Assembly (NCBI GenBank): GCA_016708465.1
Contig: JADJFT010000006.1
Span: forward strand, 62,001 to 126,000
Reading direction: 5' to 3'
DNA length: 64,000 nucleotides
Source: Rhodanobacteraceae bacterium
Lineage (GTDB): Bacteria > Pseudomonadota > Gammaproteobacteria > Xanthomonadales > Ahniellaceae
Shown: in pieces, positions 1 to 9,328 of the stretch
Numbering within the stretch: the first letter of the stretch is position 1
Layout of the letters: every line of letters begins with the position of its first letter
Translations under genes and position numbers: made by a program
Notes under the pieces: generated by a model
Databases searched by the model: none
Told to the model about the DNA's origin: nothing
The model's input: the letters and a program-made list of their open reading frames with translations, nothing else

Positions 1-256
1 ATATCGACGGCGACGTCATAGACCTCGCCTTCGAGCACGCTGACCAGTTCCCCTGCGGATTTGGCCATTGGTAATGCAGGCCACGCAAGACGCCATTCGC
101 CGAGCGCGACATGTTCGTCTGCACCACATCGAAGTCGAGACCATGCTCGGCATAGCGCGCGCGATTCCAGCCTTCGTAGAAGTAGCCGCGGGCATCACCG
201 AAAACGTCGGGCTCGATCAGCTTGACGTCCGTCAACGTCGTCGCGATGACACGCAT
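1..256 (-). CDS. rmlC: dTDP-4-dehydrorhamnose 3,5-epimerase, 5' part only, frameshifted
   Basis: Epimerises dTDP-4-keto-6-deoxyglucose at C3 and C5, the third step of dTDP-L-rhamnose synthesis, in the cytoplasm. The N-terminus starts [20 protein letters not shown] and continues through GYFYEGWN and VLRGLHYQ, all typical of the RmlC cupin. The start codon overlaps the rmlA stop (TGATG), so it is the last visible gene of an rmlB-rmlA-rmlC operon. After LHYQWPNPQG the frame breaks near position 48: reading AAA for AA there would restore a continuation LVSVLEGEVYDVAVD. The C-terminal half lies outside the window. The family call is secure; whether the frameshift is real or a sequencing error cannot be told here. 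Confidence 0.85.
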   Translation of the reverse strand, partial: MRVIATTLTDVKLIEPDVFGDARGYFYEGWNRARYAEHGLDFDVVQTNMSRSANGVLRGLHYQWPNPQGNWSACSKARSMTSPSI

Positions 257-1134
257 CAGCGCACGCCCTCACCGCGGGCAACGCGTGCGAGATAGTCGCC
301 GTAGCCGGACTTGGCCAGCGGTGCGGCGATACGTAGCAGTTGTTCGGCGTCGATCCAGCCGTTCTGGAAGGCGATTTCTTCCGGGCAGCAGACGCGCAAT
401 CCCTGACGCGAGACGATCGTTTCAATGAAGTTGCCGGCCTCGATCAAGGATTCATGCGTGCCGGTATCCAGCCATGCATAGCCGCGGCCGAGTTTCTCGC
501 AGCGCAGCTGGCCGTGTTCGAGATAGACCTTGTTGAGATCGGTAATTTCCAGTTCGCCGCGTGGCGAGGGCTTCAGCGCGGCGGCATAGTCGCTGGCTTG
601 ACCATCGTAGAAATACAACCCAGTAACAGCGTAGTTCGACTTCGGCTGTTTCGGCTTTTCGTCGAGGCTGAGCACGCGCCCGTCGGCATCGAACTCGGCG
701 ACGCCGTAGCGCTCCGGGTCTCTCACGTAGTAGCCGAACACGGTGGCACCCACGGTTTGCGCCGCAGCACGGCGCAACACATCGGTGAGTCCATGGCCGT
801 AAAAAATATTGTCGCCGAGCACCAGGCAGGACGGCTTGCCAGCGACGAATTCGCGGCCGATCAAATAGGCCTGCGCCAAGCCATCTGGACTCGGCTGCAC
901 CGCGTATTGGATATTCATACCCCAGATCGACCCATCACCGAGCAGGCGCTGGAATAACTCCTGTTCGTGCGGTGTATTGATGATCAATACATCGCGGATA
1001 CCCGCCAGCATCAGCACGCTGAGCGGGTAGTAGATCATCGGCTTGTCGTACACCGGCAGCAGTTGCTTGCTGACCGCAATCGTCAGCGGATGCAGTCGTG
1101 TGCCGGCGCCGCCGGCGAGGATGATGCCTTTCAT
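256..1134 (-). CDS. rmlA: Glucose-1-phosphate thymidylyltransferase
   Basis: Joins dTTP and glucose-1-phosphate to make dTDP-glucose, the first step of dTDP-rhamnose synthesis, which feeds O-antigen or other surface glycans. The 292-residue protein opens [18 protein letters not shown], the nucleotide-binding signature of sugar nucleotidyltransferases, and has [20 protein letters not shown] just after it, diagnostic of RmlA. Length is normal for the family. I chose the ATG at 1134 because this motif must lie at the N-terminus; the frame is open further upstream but only inside rmlB. It lies 13 bases after rmlB and overlaps rmlC by one base, so the three are probably co-transcribed. Confidence 0.96.
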   Translation of the reverse strand: MKGIILAGGAGTRLHPLTIAVSKQLLPVYDKPMIYYPLSVLMLAGIRDVLIINTPHEQELFQRLLGDGSIWGMNIQYAVQPSPDGLAQAYLIGREFVAGKPSCLVLGDNIFYGHGLTDVLRRAAAQTVGATVFGYYVRDPERYGVAEFDADGRVLSLDEKPKQPKSNYAVTGLYFYDGQASDYAAALKPSPRGELEITDLNKVYLEHGQLRCEKLGRGYAWLDTGTHESLIEAGNFIETIVSRQGLRVCCPEEIAFQNGWIDAEQLLRIAAPLAKSGYGDYLARVARGEGVR

Positions 1135-1147
1135 GCAGAGTCCTTGG

Positions 1148-2203
1148 TTATGCACCACCGAGGCGTTCGCCGCGGTAGCTGCCATCGAGTACACGGTTAC
1201 ACCAGGCTTGATTGGCGAGGTACCAGTCGACGGTGCGGGTGATGCCGGATTCGAAGGTTTCGGACGGGGTCCAGCCCAGTTCGTCGCGGATCTTGCCGGC
1301 ATCGATCGCGTAGCGGCGATCATGGCCAGGACGGTCTTTGACGTAGCTGATCAGGGACGTGCGTGATGATCCATCAGCGCGCGGACGGCGTTCGTCAATC
1401 AGCCGAAGGATTGTGGTGACGACATCGATATTCATCCGTTCGGCATTGCCGCCGACGTTGTAAACCTCGCCAACGCGACCGCGTTCGAGCACGGCGCGAA
1501 TCGCGCGGCAGTGATCGAGCACATACAGCCAGTCGCGGACATTGCGGCCGTCACCGTAGACCGGCAGTGGCTGGTCGGTCAGCGCCTTCTGGATCATCAG
1601 CGGCACCAGTTTTTCCGGGAACTGGTAGGGCCCGTAGTTGTTCGAGCAGTTCGTCGTCAGCGTCGGCAGGCCATAGGTGTGGTGCCAGGCGCGTACCAGA
1701 TGATCACTGGCGGCCTTGCTCGCGGAATAGGGCGAATTTGGTGCATACGGCGTGTCTTCGCGAAAGGCGCCGGTATCGCCCAGCGAACCATAGACCTCGT
1801 CGGTCGAGACATGCAGGAAGCGGAATACTGATCGCTCCGGTTCGGGCAGTTCTCGCCAGTAGCCAAGCGCCGCCTGCAACAAGTTCATGGTGCCGACGAC
1901 ATTGGTTTGCACGAAGGTGCCGGGGCCGTCGATCGAGCGATCAACGTGGCTTTCGGCGGCGAAATTGACGATCGCACTCGGTTGATACTGCTTGAGTAGG
2001 GCGGCGACGGTATCGCGGTCGCCGATATCACCGTGTATGAACTTGTGGTGCGGACTGCGTTCTAGCGGCGCCAAGGTGTCGAGATTGCCGGCGTAGGTGA
2101 GCGCATCGAGATTAATGACGCGGTGTTCGCCACCGCCAACGATGTCGAGCACGAAATTGCCGCCGATGAATCCGGCACCGCCTGTCACAAAAATTGTTTG
2201 CAT
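1148..2203 (-). CDS. rmlB: dTDP-glucose 4,6-dehydratase
   Basis: Converts dTDP-glucose to dTDP-4-keto-6-deoxyglucose, the second step of dTDP-rhamnose synthesis. The 351-residue extended-SDR protein has the NAD-binding [11 protein letters not shown] at its N-terminus, [22 protein letters not shown], and the catalytic tyrosine/lysine in [12 protein letters not shown]. The [20 protein letters not shown] segment is also characteristic of RmlB. The ATG at 2203 places the Rossmann motif directly at the start. It is the first visible gene of the rml operon; about 185 bases containing a strong hairpin separate it from ssb upstream. Confidence 0.96.
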   Translation of the reverse strand: MQTIFVTGGAGFIGGNFVLDIVGGGEHRVINLDALTYAGNLDTLAPLERSPHHKFIHGDIGDRDTVAALLKQYQPSAIVNFAAESHVDRSIDGPGTFVQTNVVGTMNLLQAALGYWRELPEPERSVFRFLHVSTDEVYGSLGDTGAFREDTPYAPNSPYSASKAASDHLVRAWHHTYGLPTLTTNCSNNYGPYQFPEKLVPLMIQKALTDQPLPVYGDGRNVRDWLYVLDHCRAIRAVLERGRVGEVYNVGGNAERMNIDVVTTILRLIDERRPRADGSSRTSLISYVKDRPGHDRRYAIDAGKIRDELGWTPSETFESGITRTVDWYLANQAWCNRVLDGSYRGERLGGA

Positions 2204-2335
2204 GAATCCGGCATCCTTGGACGATCGCGAATGATAACGTCGCAACCGCGCCGTGACACCGCGTTAGCTGATGTTCATCAGCATCGTCGCTGACCACCGA
2301 TCCGCTGGTTGTTGACGCATCTTTCGCTGAGCAGC

Positions 2336-2369
2336 AACGACGCGCCCCCCCACGCGGAGGGCGGTCGTT
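2336..2369 (-). terminator. Strong GC hairpin downstream of ssb, possible terminator
   Basis: On the minus strand the arms AACGAC and GTCGTT flank CGCCCTCC, a short loop and a seven-G run, so a stem of about 14 pairs can form 20 bases after the ssb stop. No long T-run follows, so it is a candidate rather than a canonical intrinsic terminator. It would separate ssb from the rml genes transcribed the same way. Confidence 0.4.
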
Positions 2370-2388
2370 CATCGTCGTGGGAAATTCC

Positions 2389-2913
2389 TCAGAACGGGAT
2401 TTCGTCGTCGTCGAAGGGCGTGTTTCCGGGCTGCGGTGCAGCAGGACGACTGCTGCCGCCGCCTCGATCGGCGCCGCCGTAGTTGCTGCCACCACCACCG
2501 CTACCGCTGCCAGCGCGCGGAGCGCTGCTGCGTTCCGGCCGTTCGCTGCGTGTGCCGCCGCCTTCGCCCGCGCCAGGTTTGCCGCCCAGCATCTGCATTT
2601 CGTTGGCGATGATGTCGGTGCTGAAACGCTCGATGCCGTCCTTGTCGGTGTACTTGTCGGTACGCAGTGCGCCTTCGACGTAGACCTGGCTGCCCTTGCG
2701 CAGATATTCACCGGCAATTTCGGCCAACTTGCCGAAAAATTTGATGCGGTGCCATTCAGTGCGTTCCTGCTTCTCACCGGTCTGCTTGTCGTTCCATGAC
2801 TCGGAGGTAGCGATCCGGATCGATGTGATCTGACCGCCGCCCTGGGTGAAACGGGATTCGGGGTCAGCGCCGAGATTGCCGACCAGGATGACTTTGTTGA
2901 CGCCGCGAGCCAT
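2389..2913 (-). CDS. ssb: Single-stranded DNA-binding protein
   Basis: Coats single-stranded DNA in replication, recombination and repair and recruits partner proteins. The 174-residue protein has the OB-fold start [19 protein letters not shown] at 1-19, then [21 protein letters not shown] and [10 protein letters not shown] low-complexity Gly/Ser/Arg linker fills about residues 110-163, and it ends in the acidic tip FDDDEIPF that binds partners such as exonucleases and PriA. The ATG at 2913 fits the conserved N-terminus. It is divergent from ispB, with 165 bases between the starts that must hold both promoters. Confidence 0.97.
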   Translation of the reverse strand: MARGVNKVILVGNLGADPESRFTQGGGQITSIRIATSESWNDKQTGEKQERTEWHRIKFFGKLAEIAGEYLRKGSQVYVEGALRTDKYTDKDGIERFSTDIIANEMQMLGGKPGAGEGGGTRSERPERSSAPRAGSGSGGGGSNYGGADRGGGSSRPAAPQPGNTPFDDDEIPF

Positions 2914-3078
2914 GGAAACTCCTTGATACGAAACAGGCGAGGGCAGGAAGCGCCTCCGAGGGCCGCCATCTTCGCGCAAGCCTGCCGGCGGCGGAAGCGC
3001 CAGTTGCCGAGGACAAGCTGCGAAATGTCGGAAATTGCGGGGCACAGCCTATAATCGGCCTGTCTCAGATCCTGCGAG

Positions 3079-4092
3079 TTGTCCGTGTCTGCCATCGCGT
3101 CCGTCGCGTCCCCGGTAATGCCTGCCCGTTTTGACGATGTCCGGGCACTCGTCGCGCCCGGCATGGACGAGGTTGATCGTCTGATACGCCGCCGCCTCGG
3201 CTCCGAGGTGATGCTGGTCAATCAGGTCGCCGAACACATCGTTTCCGGTGGCGGCAAGCGCCTGCGTCCGATGCTCGTGTTGTTGGCTGCTGGAGCAACC
3301 GGATATCGCGGTACGCAACATCACCAGGCCGCAGCGGTGATCGAGTTCATTCACACCGCGACCTTGCTGCATGACGACGTCGTCGATGAATCCGACCTGC
3401 GCCGCGGTCGCCGCACGGCCAATTCGGTGTTTGGCAATGCCGCCAGCGTGCTGGTCGGCGACTATTTGTATTCGCGCGCCTTCCAACTCATGGTCGAACT
3501 GGAACGCATGCCGATCATGGCGGTGATGGCCGACACCACCAACCAGATCGCCGAGGGCGAGGTGCTGCAGTTGATGCACATCGGCAATCCGGACACCGAT
3601 GAAGACGCTTATTTGCGTGTGATCGAGCGCAAGACCGCAGTGCTGTTTTCAGCCGCCTGCCGTGTTGGCGCGATTCTGGCGGACGCACCGAAGTTGGTTG
3701 AGGACGCGCTTGCGGATTACGGCATGGCGCTCGGCATGGCCTTCCAGATCGCCGATGACGTGCTCGACTACGTCTCGGACGCAGACACCATGGGCAAGAA
3801 CGTCGGCGACGACCTCGCCGAGGGCAAGCCGACGTTACCGCTGATCCACGCCTTGCAGCATGCCGATCCCGAATCGGTGCAAACCATCCGCCGCGTCATC
3901 GAAACCGGAGGCCTCGACTCGCTCGATCGCGTCATCGGCGCGATCCGCGACAGTGGCGCAATCGACTACAGCATCGCGCGCGCGCAGGCCTATGCCGACG
4001 CCGCGCATCGCGCCCTCGTTCACGTTCCCGATGGCACCGCGCGCACAGCGCTCGACGTATTGGCCCGTTACGCCATTCAGCGCGATCACTGA
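3079..4092 (+). CDS. ispB: Octaprenyl/polyprenyl diphosphate synthase
   Basis: Long-chain trans-prenyltransferase that builds the polyprenyl side chain of ubiquinone from farnesyl diphosphate and isopentenyl diphosphate units. The first aspartate-rich motif is in LLHDDVVDESDLRRG near residue 97 and the second in FQIADDVLDYVSDADTMGKN near 225; GGGKRLRPMLV precedes the first. The start is uncertain: TTG at 3079, GTG at 3085 and ATG at 3118 are all in frame, and none has a clear ribosome-binding site. The 337-residue length from TTG is near the usual size. Chain length (C40 or other) cannot be read from the sequence. Confidence 0.93.
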   Translation: MSVSAIASVASPVMPARFDDVRALVAPGMDEVDRLIRRRLGSEVMLVNQVAEHIVSGGGKRLRPMLVLLAAGATGYRGTQHHQAAAVIEFIHTATLLHDDVVDESDLRRGRRTANSVFGNAASVLVGDYLYSRAFQLMVELERMPIMAVMADTTNQIAEGEVLQLMHIGNPDTDEDAYLRVIERKTAVLFSAACRVGAILADAPKLVEDALADYGMALGMAFQIADDVLDYVSDADTMGKNVGDDLAEGKPTLPLIHALQHADPESVQTIRRVIETGGLDSLDRVIGAIRDSGAIDYSIARAQAYADAAHRALVHVPDGTARTALDVLARYAIQRDH

Positions 4093-4616
4093 AACCGGTC
4101 GTCGGCCACGAAAAGTGTGAGGCAATCGACGTTTTGGGTTTCGGCGCATCGCAGCAAGCGATTTCAACGGCGGCCGTAGTGTGTTGCCCACTATCATTCG
4201 AGTGGCACTCAGGAACTCGGCATCCAGAGTTTGATGCGGTTGAATTGAGCGGTTGATCATGACGACTTCGTCGTCAGCCGATACCGTGTCCGGGCCATCC
4301 GCCAGCAGTGGTGCGCGTGCACGCATGCAGGAGCAGTTGGATCGATTGTCGCGAAAGGCGTCGCGGCCGAGGAAACCCTGCGATCAACCGATGCAAGCTG
4401 CTGCTTACTTCGTTAAGCAGCGCTCGATCCGGGGTTCGGAATCAATTGATCCGATGCTGTTTGAGCTGGCCAAGCAGCCGATGCACGACGTGCAAATCGT
4501 GGTGAATCTGTTGGGCGATCCTGCGGCGCGATTCGGATCGCCGAACTGAACTGGCGAACTGACGGCCACCAACGAAGGTGGTCGTCGCCGTTCGAGCATA
4601 AGGTCGTTGCAGAGGG
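4093..4616. other. 524-base gap without a convincing gene
   Basis: Between the ispB stop and the dienelactone hydrolase stop no reading frame looks like a protein. An open frame from 4259 to 4549 (plus, about 96 codons) and one from 4405 to 4620 (minus) overlap each other, lack ribosome-binding sites and resemble no family I know. An imperfect inverted repeat at 4562-4585 (9-pair stem with one G-T pair, loop AACGAA) lies near the 3' end and could help end transcription from either side, but no T-run follows it. Confidence 0.4.
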
Positions 4617-5402
4617 TCAATTCGCAAATGCCTCAGCGAAGAAGTCGTGCATCATGCGGAAGGCGCGTTTCGCGGCGCGTTCGTTGTAGCGGCAGCCGGG
4701 GACGGTGCCGGTCGCATCCGGTTCGGCGAAGCAGTGCACCGCACCGCCGAGGTTGACGAACTGGAAGTCGACACTGGCCGACTGCATTTCTTTCGTGAAT
4801 CCGTCGATCTGTTCGGTCGGCACATAGCTGTCATCGGCGCCATTCAGCGCCAGCACTTTCGCTTTGATGTCCCCCGCCTTGGCCGGTAGGTCGGTGCCGA
4901 GGTTGCCGTGGAAGCTGACTACAGCGGCGATGTCTGCGCCGCTGCGTGCTAGTTAAAGCGCCGTTGCGCCGCCGAAACAGAAACCGATTGCACCGAGTTT
5001 TGTCGCATCGATCGGCGCACCCGTTGCGTTCGTCAATTGGTCGAGTGCCGCATTCACGCGTGCGCGCAGTGTCGCGCGGTCGGCATACATCGCGCTGGCG
5101 GCTTTGCCGGCTTCATCAGGGTTGGTCGGTCGTGTGGCCGTGCCATAGACATCGGCGACCAAGATCACATACTCCTTGCCCGCGATCACCTTGGCCTTCT
5201 CGATCTGGTCGGCATTGATGCCCATCCAGTTCGGCACCATCACCAAGGCCGGCCGCTTGGCCGGGCCGGCATCGTCGTACACGAGCACGCTCGCGATCTT
5301 GGTGCCTTCGACCTCGTAGGCCAGCGTGCGGGTCTGGATTTCGGCGTGCACAAACGTCGTCGACAATGCGAACAAACTGGCGGCGAACACGGTGTGGCGC
5401 AT
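4617..5402 (-). pseudogene. Secreted dienelactone hydrolase family protein with in-frame stop
   Basis: Alpha/beta hydrolase of the dienelactone hydrolase family, preceded by a signal peptide (MRHTVFAASLFALSTTFVHA), so probably periplasmic. The nucleophile cysteine sits in IGFCFGGATA, the aspartate in NGADDSYVP and the histidine in [10 protein letters not shown], so the Cys-Asp-His triad is complete across the gene. A TAA at 4953-4955, directly after GFCFGGATAL, stops the frame; the same frame continues with [20 protein letters not shown] to a normal end at 4617. Relatives usually have a coding residue here (GAA would give E-L-A-R-S-G). Either a one-base nonsense mutation or a base-call error. 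The natural substrate is unknown. Confidence 0.85.
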
Positions 5403-5522
5403 GGCGGATCTCCGGGTTGGGGTCACCGAATTTAGCAGGCAGGGACGCATACGAAAGTCGCTGCCGCGTTCACAACTGAACGGTTATGCTGCGTCCCCTT
5501 TTTGCCGCTTGGACGATGCCGC

Positions 5523-5978
5523 ATGCGCAAAACGCTTTCCTTTCTGGTTGCCCTGTCGCTGGTCGGCGCGACTGCCGCCGCACAGGCACCAGCGCCGAAG
5601 CCGGAACAAGTCATCGGCTACCGCCAATCATTGTTCAAAACGGTCGCCTGGAACTTCGTGCCGATGGGCGCAATGGTGAAGGGCAGCAAGCCTTGGGATG
5701 GTGTCGAGTTCAAGCGCCGTTCGATCGCCGTGGCGTTCGCGGCAGTGCAATTAGAAGAAGCATTTACGGCGGGTTCGGACAAGGGCGCCGTGACTGATGC
5801 GCTGCCCGAGATCTGGCAGCAACCGCAAGACTTCACGACCAAACTCAAGGCATTCCAACGTACCTCAAACGCGCTGCGCCTCGCTGCTGCGGGCGGCGAC
5901 CAAGATCGCATCAAGGCCGCGTTCGGCGAAGTCCGGCAAGCCTGCAGCAACTGCCACGATAAATTTCGCGCGGAATGA
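5523..5978 (+). CDS. Cytochrome c' (c-prime)
   Basis: Periplasmic four-helix-bundle monohaem cytochrome, a family involved in nitric oxide binding or electron transfer. The 151-residue protein starts with a signal peptide (MRKTLSFLVALSLVGATAAA) and ends with the haem-binding motif CSNCHDKFR, the C-terminal location expected for this class. The ATG at 5523 is chosen for the signal peptide; a longer in-frame start would break it. It runs toward the cytochrome b561 gene with no gap between the stop codons. The two are often paired in proteobacteria, but here they are convergent rather than an operon. Confidence 0.93.
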   Translation: MRKTLSFLVALSLVGATAAAQAPAPKPEQVIGYRQSLFKTVAWNFVPMGAMVKGSKPWDGVEFKRRSIAVAFAAVQLEEAFTAGSDKGAVTDALPEIWQQPQDFTTKLKAFQRTSNALRLAAAGGDQDRIKAAFGEVRQACSNCHDKFRAE

Positions 5979-6626
5979 TCAGCGACTGGCCCAGTACAGC
6001 AGTGCGTAAATTGCGGCTGCGCTGAGCAGCAGCACGACGACGGCGCGCGTATTGGAAACGATGCGTGGCGCCGCAGCGTCCAGTGTGCGCCGTCCGTGCA
6101 GCATCGCGCCGACTAATCGGCTGCCGCGCCATTCCTGCCACAGCACGGCCGCCACATGTAATGCGATTAACCAAAGCAGTGCATCCGCAAGACGATGGTG
6201 CCAGCGTGTCGCAAAACGGACACTGGCCTCGTCGAGTGTCGCCACCAACGGACCGAACACGTCGATATCGTCGCTGCTCGCGAGCCCGGCCAAGCTCATC
6301 GCCAGCAACACCGTCATCATCAGCAACACCGACCAGCCGCCCAGTGGATTGTGCGTCGCCGCTTCCGCATGCGTGCCACGCAGGTAGGCGAAGATCGTGG
6401 CGGGGCCGCGCAGAAACGCGCTGAACCGCGCGCTGTCACTGCCGATAAAGCCCCATACGATCCGGAACAGCAGCAGTGCCAGCGTCGCGTAGCCGGCATA
6501 GAGATGCCACTGCAGATCAAACCAGCCGAATTCGCCGCTGGCGTATTGCGCGCCAACCAGCACCAGCAGCAACCCGTGGAACGCTCGTGTCGGCAGATCC
6601 CAGACGATCACTGCACGCGCGTTCAT
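5979..6626 (-). CDS. Cytochrome b561-family integral membrane protein
   Basis: Membrane-bound b-type cytochrome of 215 residues, likely passing electrons between quinol and a periplasmic cytochrome. Hydrophobic segments lie around residues 15-31, 42-62, 96-115, 145-165 and 190-212. Candidate haem-ligand histidines occur in RAFHGLLL, LQWHLYAGY, RWHHRLAD and ALHVAAVLW. The start overlaps the murD2 stop by four bases, so it is the last gene of the lysAC-murL-murD2 operon, although the functional link to cell-wall synthesis is not obvious. The convergent neighbour encodes cytochrome c', a plausible redox partner. Confidence 0.9.
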   Translation of the reverse strand: MNARAVIVWDLPTRAFHGLLLVLVGAQYASGEFGWFDLQWHLYAGYATLALLLFRIVWGFIGSDSARFSAFLRGPATIFAYLRGTHAEAATHNPLGGWSVLLMMTVLLAMSLAGLASSDDIDVFGPLVATLDEASVRFATRWHHRLADALLWLIALHVAAVLWQEWRGSRLVGAMLHGRRTLDAAAPRIVSNTRAVVVLLLSAAAIYALLYWASR

Positions 6627-7993
6627 GCGATGCCAAGACCGTCGATCGCGGTGATTGCGCCCGGATCGAATCCAGCGAGTTCGGCGAAGCGGCGACCGCG
6701 TTCGGCGTAGTCGCGGAACTCGCCGAAGCTTGGTGCGCCGGGTGAGAGCAGCAGCACGCCGCCCGACCCGAGCGCACGATGCGCGATCGCATAGGCCGCA
6801 TCGAGACCGGTTGCGCGCTGCACGAACGCAGCAAGCCCATGTGCCGCGAGGGTGTCGGCGATGCGCGTACCGTTGGCACCCATGGTCACGATCGCGCGCG
6901 GCGGCTGCACGGCAATCGCGCGTGCGAAAGCCGTCCAGTCGAGACCGCGTTCATGGCCACCCAGCAAGATTGCAACGTCGGACCCGGAGAAATGCGCGAG
7001 TGCAGCGAGTGCAGCCTGTGGTGTGGTCGCGATGCTGTCGTTCACGCAGGTGATGCCCGCACGCGTGCCCAGCGTCTGCAGTCGATGCGGTAGCGGGATG
7101 AAGCGACGTACATGCGCAGCCAAAGACCTCGCGTCGAAACCTGCGGCATCAATGGTCGCAAGCGCACCACACAGATTGAGCGCGTTGTGGCGACCGGACA
7201 ACGGCAAATCGGACAGCGCCAGCACCGGCGTTTGGCCGTGGCAGACATGGGTGCCGTCGAGATGCCAGGGCGCACCGCCGCCAAACCAATGCACGTCGCC
7301 ACGGTGATCACGCCCCGTCAGGGTTGCATCTTCCTCATTCAACACCGCAATAGTTCGGTGACGATCGCCGAGGATGCGCAGCTTGTCGGCGACGTAGCGA
7401 GCGGCCGAGCCATGCCAGTCGAGATGCTCCTCAATCAAATTGGTGATCAAGGCGACACGCGGGCTGGCGTCGAAGTCATAGGTCTGGAAGCTCGACAGTT
7501 CGATCACATGCGCGACGACGGTATCGTCCTCGGTGAGATCGAGCAGCGGCAGGCCGATGTTGCCGGCCAATGCGGTGCGGTATCCGCCGGCGCGCAGCAA
7601 GTGCGCGATCAAGGCTGCGGTGGTGCTCTTGCCCTTGGTGCCGGTGACCGCGATCGAATGTGCCAGCGGGTGCTCGGCGAACCAGATCGCGCTGCCCGAG
7701 ATGAACCGTACCCCGGCGTCGATTGCCGGCGCAACGGGCGCTTGATAAGGCGACACACCGGGCGACTTGATCACGACATCGAAAGCGCGCAGCGATGTCA
7801 GCGTTGCCGGCAGAGTATCGACGGTCAGTCGTGTGTCGGCCAACATCTGCGCTGCCTCGGCTTCATCGCCGTTGCAAAACAGATGCAGCGATTGTTGTGG
7901 CAGATGACGACGGAATGCATGACAGGCGGCACGCCCTTCGGCACCGAAGCCGAGCACAGCGACGCGCTGCCCGGCGAGTTCAGCCCAGCGCAT
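6623..7993 (-). CDS. murD2: MurD-type UDP-MurNAc-L-alanine:L-glutamate ligase
   Basis: Mur ligase of 456 residues, smaller and divergent from classical MurD. It has the ATP-binding TGTKGKSTTAALIAHLL near residue 117, ELSSFQ, NLIEEHLDWHGS and the C-terminal domain with LPHRLQTLGTRAG. In Xanthomonas oryzae the established MurD2 adds L-glutamate to UDP-MurNAc-L-Ala and a partner, MurL, then inverts it to D-glutamate. The gene directly upstream here is murL and the two overlap by 14 bases, so I infer the same L-glutamate specificity. Ordinary MurD (D-glutamate) cannot be excluded from sequence alone, but the pairing argues against it. Confidence 0.9.
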   Translation of the reverse strand: MRWAELAGQRVAVLGFGAEGRAACHAFRRHLPQQSLHLFCNGDEAEAAQMLADTRLTVDTLPATLTSLRAFDVVIKSPGVSPYQAPVAPAIDAGVRFISGSAIWFAEHPLAHSIAVTGTKGKSTTAALIAHLLRAGGYRTALAGNIGLPLLDLTEDDTVVAHVIELSSFQTYDFDASPRVALITNLIEEHLDWHGSAARYVADKLRILGDRHRTIAVLNEEDATLTGRDHRGDVHWFGGGAPWHLDGTHVCHGQTPVLALSDLPLSGRHNALNLCGALATIDAAGFDARSLAAHVRRFIPLPHRLQTLGTRAGITCVNDSIATTPQAALAALAHFSGSDVAILLGGHERGLDWTAFARAIAVQPPRAIVTMGANGTRIADTLAAHGLAAFVQRATGLDAAYAIAHRALGSGGVLLLSPGAPSFGEFRDYAERGRRFAELAGFDPGAITAIDGLGIA

Positions 7994-9328
7994 CGAAGAT
8001 CTGCCGTAGCCGCGGCGGCAAGAAATGTGCGCCGTCAGCGCTCATCAAGGGCGCAAGATCGAGTGTTTGTGCATCCAGCATCGGCTGGATCTGTGCGGCA
8101 AATCGCGCGACCAGGGCGTCTTCACGCCATTCGGCACGTGATCCGAGTGCCGCCAGCGCAGCGCGTGATTCGCGGCCTTCACCGACACATTCAAAAGGCT
8201 TGTGCGCGCCGATTTCGAGCAAAGCGTCGAAGTCGCCAGCGAGCGCGAGATCGTCGAGCAGATTGCGGCCAAAAATCGCAACCAGACGTGTTTTTGGCAG
8301 GAATGGCGATAGCGCCAGAAATACGAAATGGCACTTCGGACAATGCCCACACCAGCGTTCTGCCGGTTTGTCAGCGAGGATGCGGAAGTTGCGATTGCAG
8401 CTCGAAAACACGTCGTGATATTGCGCCAACGCTGCGAACAGCCGTGTCACCGCGAGCTCCGACAAAGGACGTAATGCCGAGAAATAGTCGAGGTCGGCGG
8501 CGACGCGCGACTGCACGTATGTGCGGAATATGCGCTCGAAGTCGATACCTTTACTCCACTGATGGTTCACCGCGAAACCATCATGGATGAGGTTGGCACT
8601 TGATGCCGAGCGTTCGTTGGAGAACGCGATGGCATCGAAGCCATGCAAAATCGCCGCACACACCAGAATCGCCGAATTAATCGCGGTTACCGGGATGTGG
8701 CCATTCCATGCGCCGTTACGGTTCATCTCGAACAGCAGCGGCGAAATCTGCCGGTCGATGTTGAGTTGGGCAACCCGCTGCGCTCGACACAGGCGGCAAT
8801 CAACGGCGACTGACCGACCCAAGTGGCGGTCATCGGTTCGTGCGCGGCACGCAGCAGTTCGAGCGTGACCAGCGAATCTTTGCCGCCGCCAATCGGTACC
8901 AGCGTATGCCGCGGCAGGCCAATGTTCGACGCGTTGGCCGGTGCCTGATTGTCGTGCGGAAAGCGGATGCGCTCGCGCAGATCAAGCCCGTTCCGGTGTG
9001 CGAATTCGCCGAGACCGTGGAGATAGATCGTGTCCATCAACGTGGCGAGGTCGCGGTCAAGTGCATCGCCCTCGACGACGATGTGTTCCGGTACGGCGGC
9101 CTTGTAATAACTAATGCCGGCGATCAGATGCAGCAGGCGCAACGCGGCCGCCAATGCAAGCTCGCGGCCGTGCGGAATCGGCAGCGTGGCATCGGCGAAG
9201 CGAATCGTTTCGATCAGCATCGGGCCATCGTCGAAACGATAGACAAGCGATGCGCTGGCCGTCACCGCGTCGTAGTCGGCGCGGACGAAATGAAACGACT
9301 GCGTTTGGCGCGGATGCGCGATGCTCAT
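7980..9328 (-). CDS. murL: UDP-MurNAc-L-Ala-L-Glu epimerase, one-base frameshift
   Basis: Epimerises the terminal L-Glu of UDP-MurNAc-L-Ala-L-Glu to D-Glu in the MurD2/MurL route, which bypasses glutamate racemase. Recognisable segments are TLVPIGGGKDSLVTLELL, FSNERSASSANL, the cysteine pair in WCGHCPKCHFVFLAL, and QLNIDRQISPLLFEMNRNGA. As sequenced the gene is in two frames that join near 8768: the first reads ERSGLP and the second QLNIDRQ, and one extra C in the CCC run restores L-P-Q-L-N. The restored protein would be 449 residues. The start overlaps the lysAC stop (ATGA) and the end overlaps murD2. Because this step should be essential if no racemase exists, a sequencing error is likely. 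Confidence 0.92.

Noticed and set aside
4259..4549. Possible small gene of about 96 codons on the plus strand
   Set aside because: No ribosome-binding site, no family resemblance, and an overlapping antisense frame; kept only as part of the described gap.
4562..4585. Terminator for ispB
   Set aside because: The stem includes a G-T pair and is not followed by T residues, and it lies about 470 bases after ispB. It is mentioned in the gap entry only.
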